Made by a program: the position numbers and the translations under genes. From Apostichopus japonicus (taxonomy: Eukaryota > Echinodermata > Holothuroidea > Aspidochirotida > Stichopodidae): a DNA stretch of 64,000 bases. The DNA lies in assembly GCF_037975245.1 (NCBI RefSeq), contig NC_092579.1, positions 12,324,678 through 12,388,677 of the forward strand, written 5' to 3'. Positions 48,881-60,400 of the stretch are shown here, in pieces (position 1 is the stretch's first letter; each line of letters begins with the position of its first letter). The notes below the pieces were generated by a model. The model was not told the origin of the DNA and made no database searches. It worked only from the letters and a program-made list of their open reading frames with translations.

Positions 48881-51800
48881 TGTAATTATTAGTTAATCCA
48901 CCTAATATCTCAGTCCATACAGTGGCGCGATGGCTTGGCGCACTGTACGAGCTGATGATCGAGACTCTCTTTTGCATCCGTGGTTCGAAACCCCGGTGAT
49001 GACGTCTTTTACAGCAAGTGCCTACACGGGGAGCTGTAAGTATTAGTTAATCCAGCTAATATCTCAGTCCATACAGTGGCGCGATGGCTTGGCGCACTGT
49101 ACGAGCTGATGATCGAGACTCTCTTTTGCATCCGTGGTTCGAAACCCCGGTGATGACGTCTTTTACAGCAAGTGCCTACACGGGGAGCTGTAAGTATTAG
49201 TTAATCCACCTAATATCTCAGTCCATACAGTGGCGCGATGGCTTGGCGCACTGTACGAGCTGATGATCGAGACTCTCTTTTGCATCCGTGGTTCGAAACC
49301 CCATGGTGACGTCTTTTGCCGATCTTTTACAGCAAGTGCCTACACGGGGAGCTGTAAGTATTAGTTAATCCAGCTAATATCTCAGTCCATACAGTGGCGC
49401 GATGTCTTGGCGCACTGTACGAGTTGATGATCGAGACTCTCTTTTGCATCCGTGGTTCGAACCCCGGTGGTGACGTCTTTTACAGCAAGTGCCTACACGG
49501 GGAGCTGTAAGTATTAGTTAATCCAGCTAATATCTCAGTCCATACAGTGGCGCGATGTCTTGGCGCACTGTACGAGTTGATGATCGAGACTCTCTTTTGC
49601 ATCCGTGGTTCGAACCCCGGTGGTGACGTCTTTTACAGCAAGTGCCTACACGGGGAGCTGTAAGTATTAGTTAATCCACCTAATATCTCAGTCCATACAG
49701 TGGCGCGATGGCTTGGCGCACTGTACGAGCTGATGATCGAGACTCTCTTTTGCATCCGTGGTTCGAAACCCCGGTGATGACGTCTTTTACAGCAAGTGCC
49801 TACACGGGGAGCTGTAAGTATTAGTTAATCCACCTAATAACTCAGTCCATACAGTGGCGCGATGGCTTGGCGCACTGTACGAGCTGATGATCGAGACTCT
49901 CTTTTGCATCCGTGGTTCGAACCCCGGTGATGACGTCTTTTGCCGATCTTTTACAGCAAGTGCCTACACGGGGAGCTGTAAGTATTAGTTAATCCAGCTA
50001 ATATCTCAGTCCATACAGTGGCGCGATGGCTTGGCGCACTGTACGAGCTGATGATCGAGACTCTCTTTTGCATCCGTGGTTCGAACCCCGGTGATGACGT
50101 CTTTTGCCGATCTTTTACAGCAAGTGCCTACACGGGGAGCTGTAAGTATTAGTTAATCCAGCTAATATCTCAGTCCATACAGTGGCGCGATGGCTTGGCG
50201 CACTGTACGAGCTGATGATCGAGACTCTCTTTTGCATCCGTGGTTCGAAACCCCGGTGATGACGTCTTTTGCCGATCTTTTACAGCAAGTGCCTACACGG
50301 GGAGCTGTAAGTATTAGTTAATCCACCTAATATCTCAGTCCATACAGTGGCGCGATGGCTTGGCGCACTGTACGAGCTGATGATCGAGACTCTCTCTTGC
50401 ATCCGTGGTTCGAAACCCCGGTGATGACGTCTTTTGCCGATCTTTTACAGCAAGTGCCTACACGGGGAGCTGTAAGTATTAGTTAATCCAGCTAATATCT
50501 CAGTCCATACAGTGGCGCGATGGCTTGGCGCACTGTACGAGCTGATGATCGAGACTCTCTTTTGCATCCGTGGTTCGAAACCCCGGTGATGACGTCTTTT
50601 ACAGCAAGTGCCTACACGGGGAGCTGTAAGTATTAGTTAATCCAGCTAATATCTCAGTCCATACAGTGGCGCGATGGCTTGGCGCACTGTACGAGCTGAT
50701 GATCGAGACTCTCTTTTGCATCCGTGGTTCGAAACCCCATGGTGACGTCTTTTGCCGATCTTTTACAGCAAGTGCCTACACGGGGAGCTGTAAGTATTAG
50801 TTAATCCAGCTAATATCTCAGTCCATACAGTGGCGCGATGGCTTGGCGCACTGTACGAGCTGATGATCGAGACTCTCTTTTGCATCCGTGGTTCGAACCC
50901 CGGTGGTGACGTCTTTTACAGCAAGTGCCTACACGGGGAGCTGTAAGTATTAGTTAATCCACCTAATATCTCAGTCCATACAGTGGCGCGATGTCTTGGC
51001 GCACTGTACGAGCTGATGATCGAGACTCTCTTTTGCATCCGTGGTTCGAACCCCGGTGGTGACGTCTTTTACAGCAAGTGCCTACACGGGGAGCTGTAAG
51101 TATTAGTTAATCCAGCTAATATCTCAGTCCATACAGTGGCGCGATGGCTTGGCGCACTGTACGAGCTGATGATCGAGACTCTCTTTTGCATCCGTGGTTC
51201 GAACCCCGGTGGTGACGTCTTTTACAGCAAGTGCCTACACGGGGAGCTGTAAGTATTAGTTAATCCACCTAATATCTCAGTCCATACAGTGGCGCGATGG
51301 CTTGGCGAACTGTACGAACTGATGATCGAGACTCTCTTTTGCATCCGTGGTTCGAAACCCCGGTGGTGACGTCTTTTGCCGATCTTTTACAGCAAGTGCC
51401 TACACGGGGAGCTGTAAGTATTAGTTAATCCACCTAATATCTCAGTCCATACAGTGGCGCGATGGCTTGGCGCACTGTACGAGCTGATGATCGAGACTCT
51501 CTTTTGCATCCGTGGTTCGAACCCCGGTGATGACGTCTTTTGCCGATCTTTTACAGCAAGTGCCTACACGGGGAGCTGTAAGTATTAGTTAATCCAGCTA
51601 ATATCTCAGTCCATACAGTGGCGCGATGGCTTGGCGCACTGTACGAGCTGATGATCGAGACTCTCTTTTGCATCCGTGGTTCGAACCCCGGTGATGACGT
51701 CTTTTGCCGATCTTTTACAGCAAGTGCCTACACGGGGAGCTGTAAGTATTAGTTAATCCAGCTAATATCTCAGTCCATACAGTGGCGCGATGGCTTGGCG

Positions 51801-53639
51801 CACTGTACGAGCTGATGATCGAGACTCTCTTTTGCATCCGTGGTTCGAAACCCCGGTGATGACGTCTTTTGCCGATCTTTTACAGCAAGTGCCTACACGG
51901 GGAGCTGTAAGTATTAGTTAATCCAGCTAATATCTCAGTCCATACAGTGGCGCGATGGCTTGGCGCACTGTACGAGCTGATGATCGAGACTCTCTTTTGC
52001 ATCCGTGGTTCGAAACCCCGGTGATGACGTCTTTTGCCGATCTTTTACAGCAAGTGCCTACACGGGGAGCTGTAAGTATTTATTAATCCAGCTAATATCT
52101 CTGTCCATACAGTGGCGCGATGTCTTGGCGCACTGTACGAGCTGATGATCGAGACTCTCTTTTGCATCCGTGGTTCGAACCCCGGTGGTGACGTCTTTTA
52201 CAGCAAGTGCCTACACGGGGAGCTGTAAGTATTAGTTAATCCACCTAATATCTCAGTCCATACAGTGGCGCGATGGCTTGGCGCACTGTACGAACTGATG
52301 ATCGAGACTCTTTTTTGCATCCGTGGTTCGAAACCCCGGTGGTGACGTCTTTTGCCGATCTTTTACAGCAAGTGCCTACACGGGGAGCTGTAAGTATTAG
52401 TTAATCCACCTAATATCTCAGTCCATACAGTGGCGCGATGGCTTGGCGCACTGTACGAGCTGATGATCGAGACTCTCTTTTGCATCCGTGGTTCGAACCC
52501 CGGTGATGACGTCTTTTGCCGATCTTTTACAGCAAGTGCCTACACGGGGAGCTGTAAGTATTAGTTAATCCAGCTAATATCTCAGTCCATACAGTGGCGC
52601 GATGGCTTGGCGCACTGTACGAGCTGATGATCGAGACTCTCTTTTGCATCCGTGGTTCGAACCCCGGTGATGACGTCTTTTGCCGATCTTTTACAGCAAG
52701 TGCCTACACGGGGAGCTGTAAGTATTAGTTAATCCAGCTAATATCTCAGTCCATACAGTGGCGCGATGGCTTGGCGCACTGTACGAGCTGATGATCGAGA
52801 CTCTCTTTTGCATCCGTGGTTCGAAACCCTGGTGGTGATGTCTTTTACAGCAAGTGCCTACACGGGGAGCTGTAAGTATTAGTTAATCCAGCTAATATCT
52901 CAGTCCATACAGTGGCGCGATGGCTTGGCGCACTGTACGAGCTGATGATCGAGACTCTCTTTTGCATCCGTGGTTCGAAACCCCGGTGATGACGTCTTTT
53001 GCCGATCTTTTACAGCAAGTGCCTACACGGGGAGCTGTAAGTATTAGTTAATCCAGCTAATATCTCAGTCCATACAGTGGCGCGATGGCTTGGCGCACTG
53101 TACGAGCTGATGATCGAGACTCTCTTTTGCATCCGTGGTTCAAACCCCGGTGATGACGTCTTTTGCCGATCTTTTACAGCAAGTGCCTACACGGGGAGCT
53201 GTAAGTATTAGTTAATCCAGCTAATATCTCAGTCCATACAGTGGCGCGATGGCTTGGCGCACTGTACGAGCTGATGATCGAGACTCTCTTTTGCATCCGT
53301 GGTTCAAACCCCGGTGATGACGTCTTTTGCCGATCTTTTACAGCAAGTGCCTACACGGGGAGCTGTAAGTATTAGTTAATCCACCTAATATCTCAGTCCA
53401 TACAGTGGCGCGATGGCTTGGCGCACTGTACGAGCTGATGATCGAGACTCTCTTTTGCATCCGTGGTTCAAACCCCGGTGATGACGTCTTTTGCCGATCT
53501 TTTACAGCAAGTGCCTACACGGGGAGCTGTAAGTATTAGTTAATCCAGCTAATATCTCAGTCCATACAGTGGCGCGATGGCTTGGCGCACTGTACGAGCT
53601 AATGATCGAGACTCTCTTTTGCATTGGTGGTTCGAGACC

Positions 53640-54135
53640 CCATGGTGACGTCTTTTGCCGATCTTTTACAGCAAGTGCCTACACGGGGAGCTGTAAGTAT
53701 TAGTTAATCCAGCTAATATCTCAGTCGATACAGTGGCGCGATGGCTTGGCGCACTGTACGAGCTGATGATCGAGACTCTCTTTTGCATCCGTGGTTCGAA
53801 CCCCGGTGATGACGTCTTTTGCCGATCTTTAACAGCAAGTTCCTACACGGGGAGCTCTAAGTATTAGTTAATCCAGCTAATATCTCAGTCCATACAGTGG
53901 CGCGATGGCTTGGCGCACTGTACGAGCTGATGATCGAGACTCTCTTTTGCATCCGTGGTTCGAACCCCGGTGATGACGTCTTTTGCCGATCTTTTACAGC
54001 AAGTGCCTACACGGGGAGCTGTAAGTATTAGTTAATCCAGCTAATATCTCAGTCTATACAGTGGCGCGATGGCTAGGCGCACTGTACGAGCTGATGATCG
54101 AGACTCTCTTTTGCATCCGTGGTTCGAACCCCGGT
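53640..54135 (+). repeat. Monomers with extra substitutions next to the insert
   Basis: The last few units before the insert carry more private changes than average: gcattggtggttcgagacc (about 53622), cagtcgatac (53725), tttaacagcaagttcc and gagctctaag (about 53830-53860), gtctatac and ggctaggcg (about 54055-54075), then a short deletion after the B box at 54135. Nothing else is in this stretch. Confidence 0.5.
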
Positions 54136-54145
54136 CATCTTTTAC

Positions 54146-54152
54146 ATCAAAG
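54146..54152 (+). repeat. Candidate target-site duplication, left copy
   Basis: ATCAAAG immediately left of the AT-rich insert, matched by ATCAAAG at 54400-54406. Monomers with acatcaag in place of acagcaag exist elsewhere (near 20722), so the left copy is plausible as altered monomer sequence. Because the insert's own tail is made of ATCAAA units, the right copy could be tail plus host; the duplication may be shorter than 7 bp. Confidence 0.4.
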
Positions 54153-54298
54153 ACGTTATATCCAGTTATTAATAAGTCATACATTCATTTGCAAATTATT
54201 ATCGTAAATATTATCACCATATATAGTATTCATTGATTGTCGAATTATTCTATTTTGTATTGTTATGTAAATACTTTTCTTCTTTCCTTTATACAGGG

Positions 54299-54341
54299 AG
54301 TCTTCTACTTTGTTAAGCTGTTGTACGCTTTTTGGAAGACT
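54299..54341 (+). other. Stem-loop in insert 3' region
   Basis: AGTCTTC at 54299-54305 is the exact reverse complement of GAAGACT at 54335-54341, giving a 7-bp stem with a 29-nt loop about 60 nt before the tail. 3' stem-loops can serve as reverse-transcriptase recognition elements in several LINE and SINE families; that role here is inference. A 12-bp perfect palindrome, TGTAAATTTACA, follows at 54352-54363. Confidence 0.4.
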
Positions 54342-54374
54342 TCCTTCACACTGTAAATTTACACGTGAAAAACA

Positions 54375-54405
54375 AATAAATAAATCAAATCAAAATCAAA
54401 TCAAA
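54375..54405 (+). promoter_or_regulatory. AATAAA signals and ATCAAA-repeat tail of the insert
   Basis: AATAAA at 54375-54380 and again, overlapping, at 54379-54384, followed by repeated ATCAAA/ATCAAAA units to the insert edge. This is the usual order at the 3' end of a retrotransposed element: a polyadenylation-like signal, then a simple A-rich tail. It sets the insert's sense strand as +, the same as the tRNA-like satellite strand. Confidence 0.55.
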
Positions 54406-54406
54406 G

Positions 54407-57400
54407 TGCCTACACGGGGAGCTGTAAGTATTAGTTAATCCACTTAATATCTCAGTCCATACAGTGGCGCGATGGCTTGGCGCACTGTACGAGCTGATGA
54501 TCGAGACTCTCTTTTGCATCCGTGGTTCGAAACCCCGGTGATGACGTCTTTTGCCGATCTTTTACAGCAAGTGCCTACACGGGGAGCTGTAAGTATTAGT
54601 TAATCCAGCTAATATCTCAGTCCATACAGTGGCGCGATGGCTTGGCGCACTGTACGAGCTGATGATCGAGACTCTCTTTTGCATCCGTGGTTCGAAACCC
54701 CGGTGATGACGTCTTTTACAGCAAGTGCCTACACGGGGAGCTGTAAGTATTAGTTAATCCAGCTAATATCTCAGTCCATACAGTGGCGCGATGGCTTGGC
54801 GCACTGTACGAGCTGATGATCGAGACTCTCTTTTGCATCCGTGGTTCGAAAACCCATGGTGACGTCTTTTTCCGATCTTTTACAGCAAGTGCCTACACGG
54901 GGAGATGTAAGTATTAGTTAATCCACCTAATATCTCAGTCCATACAGTGGCGCGATGGCTTGGCGCACTGTACGAGCTGATGATCGAGACTCTCTTTTGC
55001 ATCCGTGGTTCGAACCCCGGTGATGACGTCTTTTGCCGATCTTTTACAGCAAGTGCCTACACGGCGAGCTGTAAGTATTAGTTAATCCACCTAATATCTC
55101 AGTCCATACAGTGGCGCGATGGCTTGGCGCACTGTACGAGCTGATGATCGAGACTCTCTTTTGCATCCGTGGTTCGAACCCCGGTGATGACGTCTTTTGC
55201 CGATCTTTTACAGCAAGTGCCTACACGGGGAGCTGTAAGTATTAGTTAATCCACTTAATATCTCAGTCCATACAGTGGCGCGATGGCTTGGCGCACTGTA
55301 CGAGCTGATGATCGAGACTCTCTTTTGCATCCGTGGTTCGAAACCCGGTGATGACGTCTTTTGCCGATCTTTTACAGCAAGTGCCTACACGGGGAGCTGT
55401 AAGTATTAGTTAATCCACCTAATATCTCAGTCCATACAGTGGCGCGATGGCTTGGCGCACTGTACGAGCTGATGATCGAGACTCTCTTTTGCATCCGTGG
55501 TTCGAACCCCGGTGGTGACGTCTTTTACAGCAAGTGCCTACACGGGGAGCTGTAAGTATTAGTTAATCCAGCTAATATCTCAGTCCATACAGTGGCGCGA
55601 TGGCTTGGCGCACTGTACGAGCTGATGATCGAGAATCTCTTTTGCATCCGTGGTTCGAACCCCGGTGATGACGTCTTTTGCCGATCTTTTTACAGCAAGT
55701 GCCTACACGGGGAGCTGTAAGTATTAGTTAATCCAGCTAATATCTCAGTCCATACAGTGGCGCGATGGCTTGGCGCACTGTACGAGCTGATGATCGAGAC
55801 TCTCTTTTGCATCCGTGGTTCGAACCCCGGTGATGACGTCTTTTGCCGATCTTTTACAGCAAGTGCCTACACGGGGAGCTGTAAGTATTAGTTAATCCAG
55901 CTAATATCTCAGTCCATACAGTGGCGCGATGGCTTGGCGCACTGTACGAGCTGATGATCGAGACTCTCTTTTGCATCCGTGGTTCGAACCCCGGTGATGA
56001 CGTCTTTTGCCGATCTTTTACAGCAAGTGCCTACACGGGGAGCTGTAAGTATTAGTTAATCCAGCTAATATCTCAGTCCATACAGTGGCGCGATGGCTTG
56101 GCGCACTGTACGAGCTGATGATCGAGACTCTCTTTTGCATCCGTGGTTCGAACCCTGGTGGTGACGTCTTTTACAGCAAGTGCCTACACGGGGAGCTGTA
56201 AGTATTAGTTAATCCAGCTAATATCTCAGTCCATACAGTGGCGCGATGGCTTGGCGCACTGTACGAGCTGATGATCGAGACTCTCTTTTGCATCCGTGGT
56301 TCGAACCCCGGTGATGACGTCTTTTGCCGATCTTTTACAGCAAGTGCCTACACGGGGAGCTGTAAGTATTAGTTAATCCAGCTAATATCTCAGTCCATAC
56401 AGTGGCGCGATGGCTTGGCGCACTGTACGAGCTGATGATCGAGACTCTCTTTTGCATCCGTGGTTCGAACCCCGGTGATGACGTCTTTTGCCGATCTTTT
56501 ACAGCAAGTGCCTACACGGGGAGCTGTAAGTATTAGTTAATCCAGCTAATATCTCAGTCCATACAGTGGCGCGATGGCTTGGCGCACTGTACGAGCTGAT
56601 GATCGAGACTCTCTTTTGCATCCGTGGTTCGAAACCCCGGTGATGACGTCTTTTACAGCAAGTGCCTACACGGGGAGCTGTAAGTATTAGTTAATCCAGC
56701 TAATATCTCAGTCCATACAGTGGCGCGATGGCTTGGCGCACTGTACGAGCTGATGATCGAGACTCTCTTTTGCATCCGTGGTTCGAAAACCCATGGTGAC
56801 GTCTTTTGCCGATCTTTTACAGCAAGTGCCTACACGGGGAGCTGTAAGTATTAGTTAATCCAGCTAATATCTCAGTCCATACAGTGGCGCGATGGCTTGG
56901 CGCACTGTACGAGCTGATGATCGAGACTCTCTTTTGCATCCGTGGTTCGAACCCCGGTGATGACGTCTTTTGCCGATCTTTTACAGCAAGTGCCTACACG
57001 GGGAGCTGTAAGTATTAGTTAATCCAGCTAATATCTCAGTCCATACAGTGGCGCGATGGCTTGGCGCACTGTACGAGCTGATGATCGAGACTCTCTTTTG
57101 CATCCGTGGTTCGAACCCCGGTGATGACGTCTTTTGCCGATCTTTTACAGCAAGTGCCTACACGGGGAGCTGTAAGTATTAGTTAATCCACTTAATATCT
57201 CAGTCCATACAGTGGCGCGATGGCTTGGCGCACTGTACGAGCTGATGATCGAGACTCTCTTTTGCATCCGTGGTTCGAAACCCCGGTGATGACGTCTTTT
57301 GCCGATCTTTTACAGCAAGTGCCTACACGGGGAGCTGTAAGTATTAGTTAATCCAGCTAATATCTCAGTCCATACAGTGGCGCGATGGCTTGGCGCACTG

Positions 57401-60400
57401 TACGAGCTGATGATCGAGACTCTCTTTTGCATCCGTGGTTCGAAACCCCGGTGATGACGTCTTTTACAGCAAGTGCCTACACGGGGAGCTGTAAGTATTA
57501 GTTAATCCAGCTAATATCTCAGTCCATACAGTGGCGCGATGGCTTGGCGCACTGTACGAGCTGATGATCGAGACTTTCTTTTGCATCCGTGGTTCGAACC
57601 CCGGTGGTGACGTCTTTAACAGCAAGTGCCTACACGGGGAGCTGTAAGTATTACTTAATCCAGCTAATATCTCAGTCCATACAGTGGCGCGATGGCTTGG
57701 CGCACTGTACGAGCTGATGATCGAGACTCTCTTTTGCATCCGTGGTTCGAACCCCGGTGATGACGTCTTTTGCCGATCTTTTACAGCAAGTGCCTACACG
57801 GGGAGCTGTAAGTATTAGTTAATCCAGCTAATATCTCAGTCCATACAGTGGCGCGATAACTTGGCGCACTGTACGAGCTGATGATCGAGACTCTCTTTTG
57901 CATCCGTGGTTCGAACCCCGGTGATGACGTCTTTTGCCGATCTTTTACAGCAAGTGCCTACACGGGGAGCTGTAAGTATTAGTTAATCCAGCTAATATCT
58001 CAGTCCATACAGTGGCGCGATGGCTTGGCGCACTGTACGAGCTGATGATCGAGACTCTCTTTTGCATCCGTGGTTCGAACCCCGGTGATGACGTCTTTTG
58101 CCGATCTTTTACAGCAAGTGCCTACACGGGGAGCTGTAAGTATTAGTTAATCCAGCTAATATCTCAGTCCATACAGTGGCGCGATGGCTTGGCGCACTGT
58201 ACGAGCTGATGATCGAGACTCTCTTTTGCATCCGTGGTTCGAACCCCGGTGATGACGTCTTTTGCCGATCTTTTACAGCAAGTGCCTACACGGGGAGCTG
58301 TAAGTATTAGTTAATCCAGCTAATATCTCAGTCCATACAGTGGCGCGATGGCTTGGCGCACTGTACGAGCTGATGATCGAGACTCTCTTTTGCATCCGTG
58401 GTTCGAAACCCCGGTGATGACGTCTTTTACAGCAAGTGCCTACACGGGGAGCTGTAAGTATTAGTTAATCCAGCTAATATCTCAGTCCATACAGTGGCGC
58501 GATGGCTTGGCGCACTGTACGAGCTGATGATCGAGACTCTCTTTTGCATCCGTGGTTCGAAAACCCATGGTGACGTCTTTTGCCGATCTTTTACAGCAAG
58601 TGCCTACACGGGGAGCTGTAAGTATTAGTTAATCCAGCTAATATCTCAGTCCATACAGTGGCGCGATGGCTTGGCGCACTGTACGAGCTGATGATCGAGA
58701 CTCTCTTTTGCATCCGTGGTTCGAACCCCGGTGATGACGTCTTTTGCCGATCTTTTACAGCAAGTGCCTACACGGGGAGCTGTAAGTATTAGTTAATCCA
58801 GCTAATATCTCAGTCCATACAGTGGCGCGATGGCTTGGCGCACTGTACGAGCTGATGATCGAGACTCTCTTTTGCATCCGTGGTTCGAACCCCGGTGATG
58901 ACGTCTTTTGCCGATCTTTTACAGCAAGTGCCTACACGGGGAGCTGTAAGTATTAGTTAATCCACTTAATATCTCAGTCCATACAGTGGCGCGATGGCTT
59001 GGCGCACTGTACGAGCTGATGATCGAGACTCTCTTTTGCATCCGTGGTTCGAAACCCCGGTGATGACGTCTTTTGCCGATCTTTTACAGCAAGTGCCTAC
59101 ACGGGGAGCTGTAAGTATTAGTTAATCCAGCTAATATCTCAGTCCATACAGTGGCGCGATGGCTTGGCGCACTGTACGAGCTGATGATCGAGACTCTCTT
59201 TTGCATCCGTGGTTCGAAACCCCGGTGATGACGTCTTTTACAGCAAGTGCCTACACGGGGAGCTGTAAGTATTAGTTAATCCAGCTAATATCTCAGTCCA
59301 TACAGTGGCGCGATGGCTTGGCGCACTGTACGAGCTGATGATCGAGACTTTCTTTTGCATCCGTGGTTCGAACCCCGGTGGTGACGTCTTTAACAGCAAG
59401 TGCCTACACGGGGAGCTGTAAGTATTACTTAATCCAGCTAATATCTCAGTCCATACAGTGGCGCGATGGCTTGGCGCACTGTACGAGCTGATGATCGAGA
59501 CTCTCTTTTGCATCCGTGGTTCGAACCCCGGTGATGACGTCTTTTGCCGATCTTTTACAGCAAGTGCCTACACGGGGAGCTGTAAGTATTAGTTAATCCA
59601 GCTAATATCTCAGTCCATACAGTGGCGCGATAACTTGGCGCACTGTACGAGCTGATGATCGAGACTCTCTTTTGCATCCGTGGTTCGAACCCCGGTGATG
59701 ACGTCTTTTGCCGATCTTTTACAGCAAGTGCCTACACGGGGAGCTGTAAGTATTAGTTAATCCAGCTAATATCTCAGTCCATACAGTGGCGCGATGGCTT
59801 GGCGCACTGTACGAGCTGATGATCGAGACTCTCTTTTGCATCCGTGGTTCGAAAACCGGTGATGACGTCTTTTACAGCAAGTGCCTACACGGGGAGCTGT
59901 AAGTATTAGTTAATCCAGCTAATATCTCAGTCCATACAGTGGCGCGATGGCTTGGCGCACTGTACGAGCTGATGATCGAGACTCTCTTTTGCATCCGTGG
60001 TTCGAACCCCGGTGATGACGTCTTTTGCCGATCTTTTACAGCAAGTGCCTACACGGGGAGCTGTAAGTATTAGTTAATCCAGCTAATATCTCAGTCCATA
60101 CAGTGGCGCGATGGCTTGGCGCACTGTACGAGCTGATGATCGAGACTCTCTTTTGCATCCGTGGTTCGAAAACCGGTGATGACGTCTTTTACAGCAAGTG
60201 CCTACACGGGGAGCTGTAAGTATTAGTTAATCCAGCTAATATCTCAGTCCATACAGTGGCGCGATGGCTTGGCGCACTGTACGAGCTGATGATCGAGACT
60301 CTCTTTTGCATCCGTGGTTCGAAAACCGGTGATGACGTCTTTTACAGCAAGTGCCTACACGGGGAGCTGTAAGTATTAGTTAATCCAGCTAATATCTCAG

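Larger units (their letters stand above)
1..54145 (+). repeat. tRNA-like satellite array, left part
   Basis: Head-to-tail tandem array of one monomer family, all copies in the same orientation. Monomer starts (the gcctac motif) at 1, 155, 319 and 472 give periods of 154, 164 and 153. S units (153/154 bp) carry gtcttttacag; L units (164/165 bp) carry gtcttttgccgatcttttacag in the same place; M units (167/168 bp) carry gcatccgatc there. Extra single-base differences come from gaacccc versus gaaacccc. Copies differ at only a few positions. Each has an A-box-like hairpin, an internal T4, a B box, a variable patch and a second T4. Stops interrupt every frame in nearly every unit, so the DNA is non-coding. 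The unit is close to nucleosome-plus-linker size, as in many centromeric or heterochromatic satellites, but nothing here proves a location. The left boundary is outside the window. Confidence 0.97.
54153..54406 (+). mobile_element. Retrotransposon-like insert (non-LTR 3' end or SINE body)
   Basis: This is the only non-satellite DNA in the window. It is AT-rich, starts around acgttatatcc, and ends in an A-rich tail with overlapping AATAAA signals followed by ATCAAA-type repeats. ATCAAAG occurs at both edges (54146-54152 and 54400-54406) and could be a target-site duplication, though the right copy overlaps the ATCAA tail, so only about 5 nt is safe. No coding frame of useful size is present. 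This layout fits a 5'-truncated non-LTR retrotransposon 3' end, or a non-autonomous element using one. An alternative is that the tRNA-like head at 54058-54135 plus this body and tail form one SINE. The neighbouring monomer is shortened near 54135-54145 (ccggtcatctttt). I do not recognise a named family. Confidence 0.6.
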
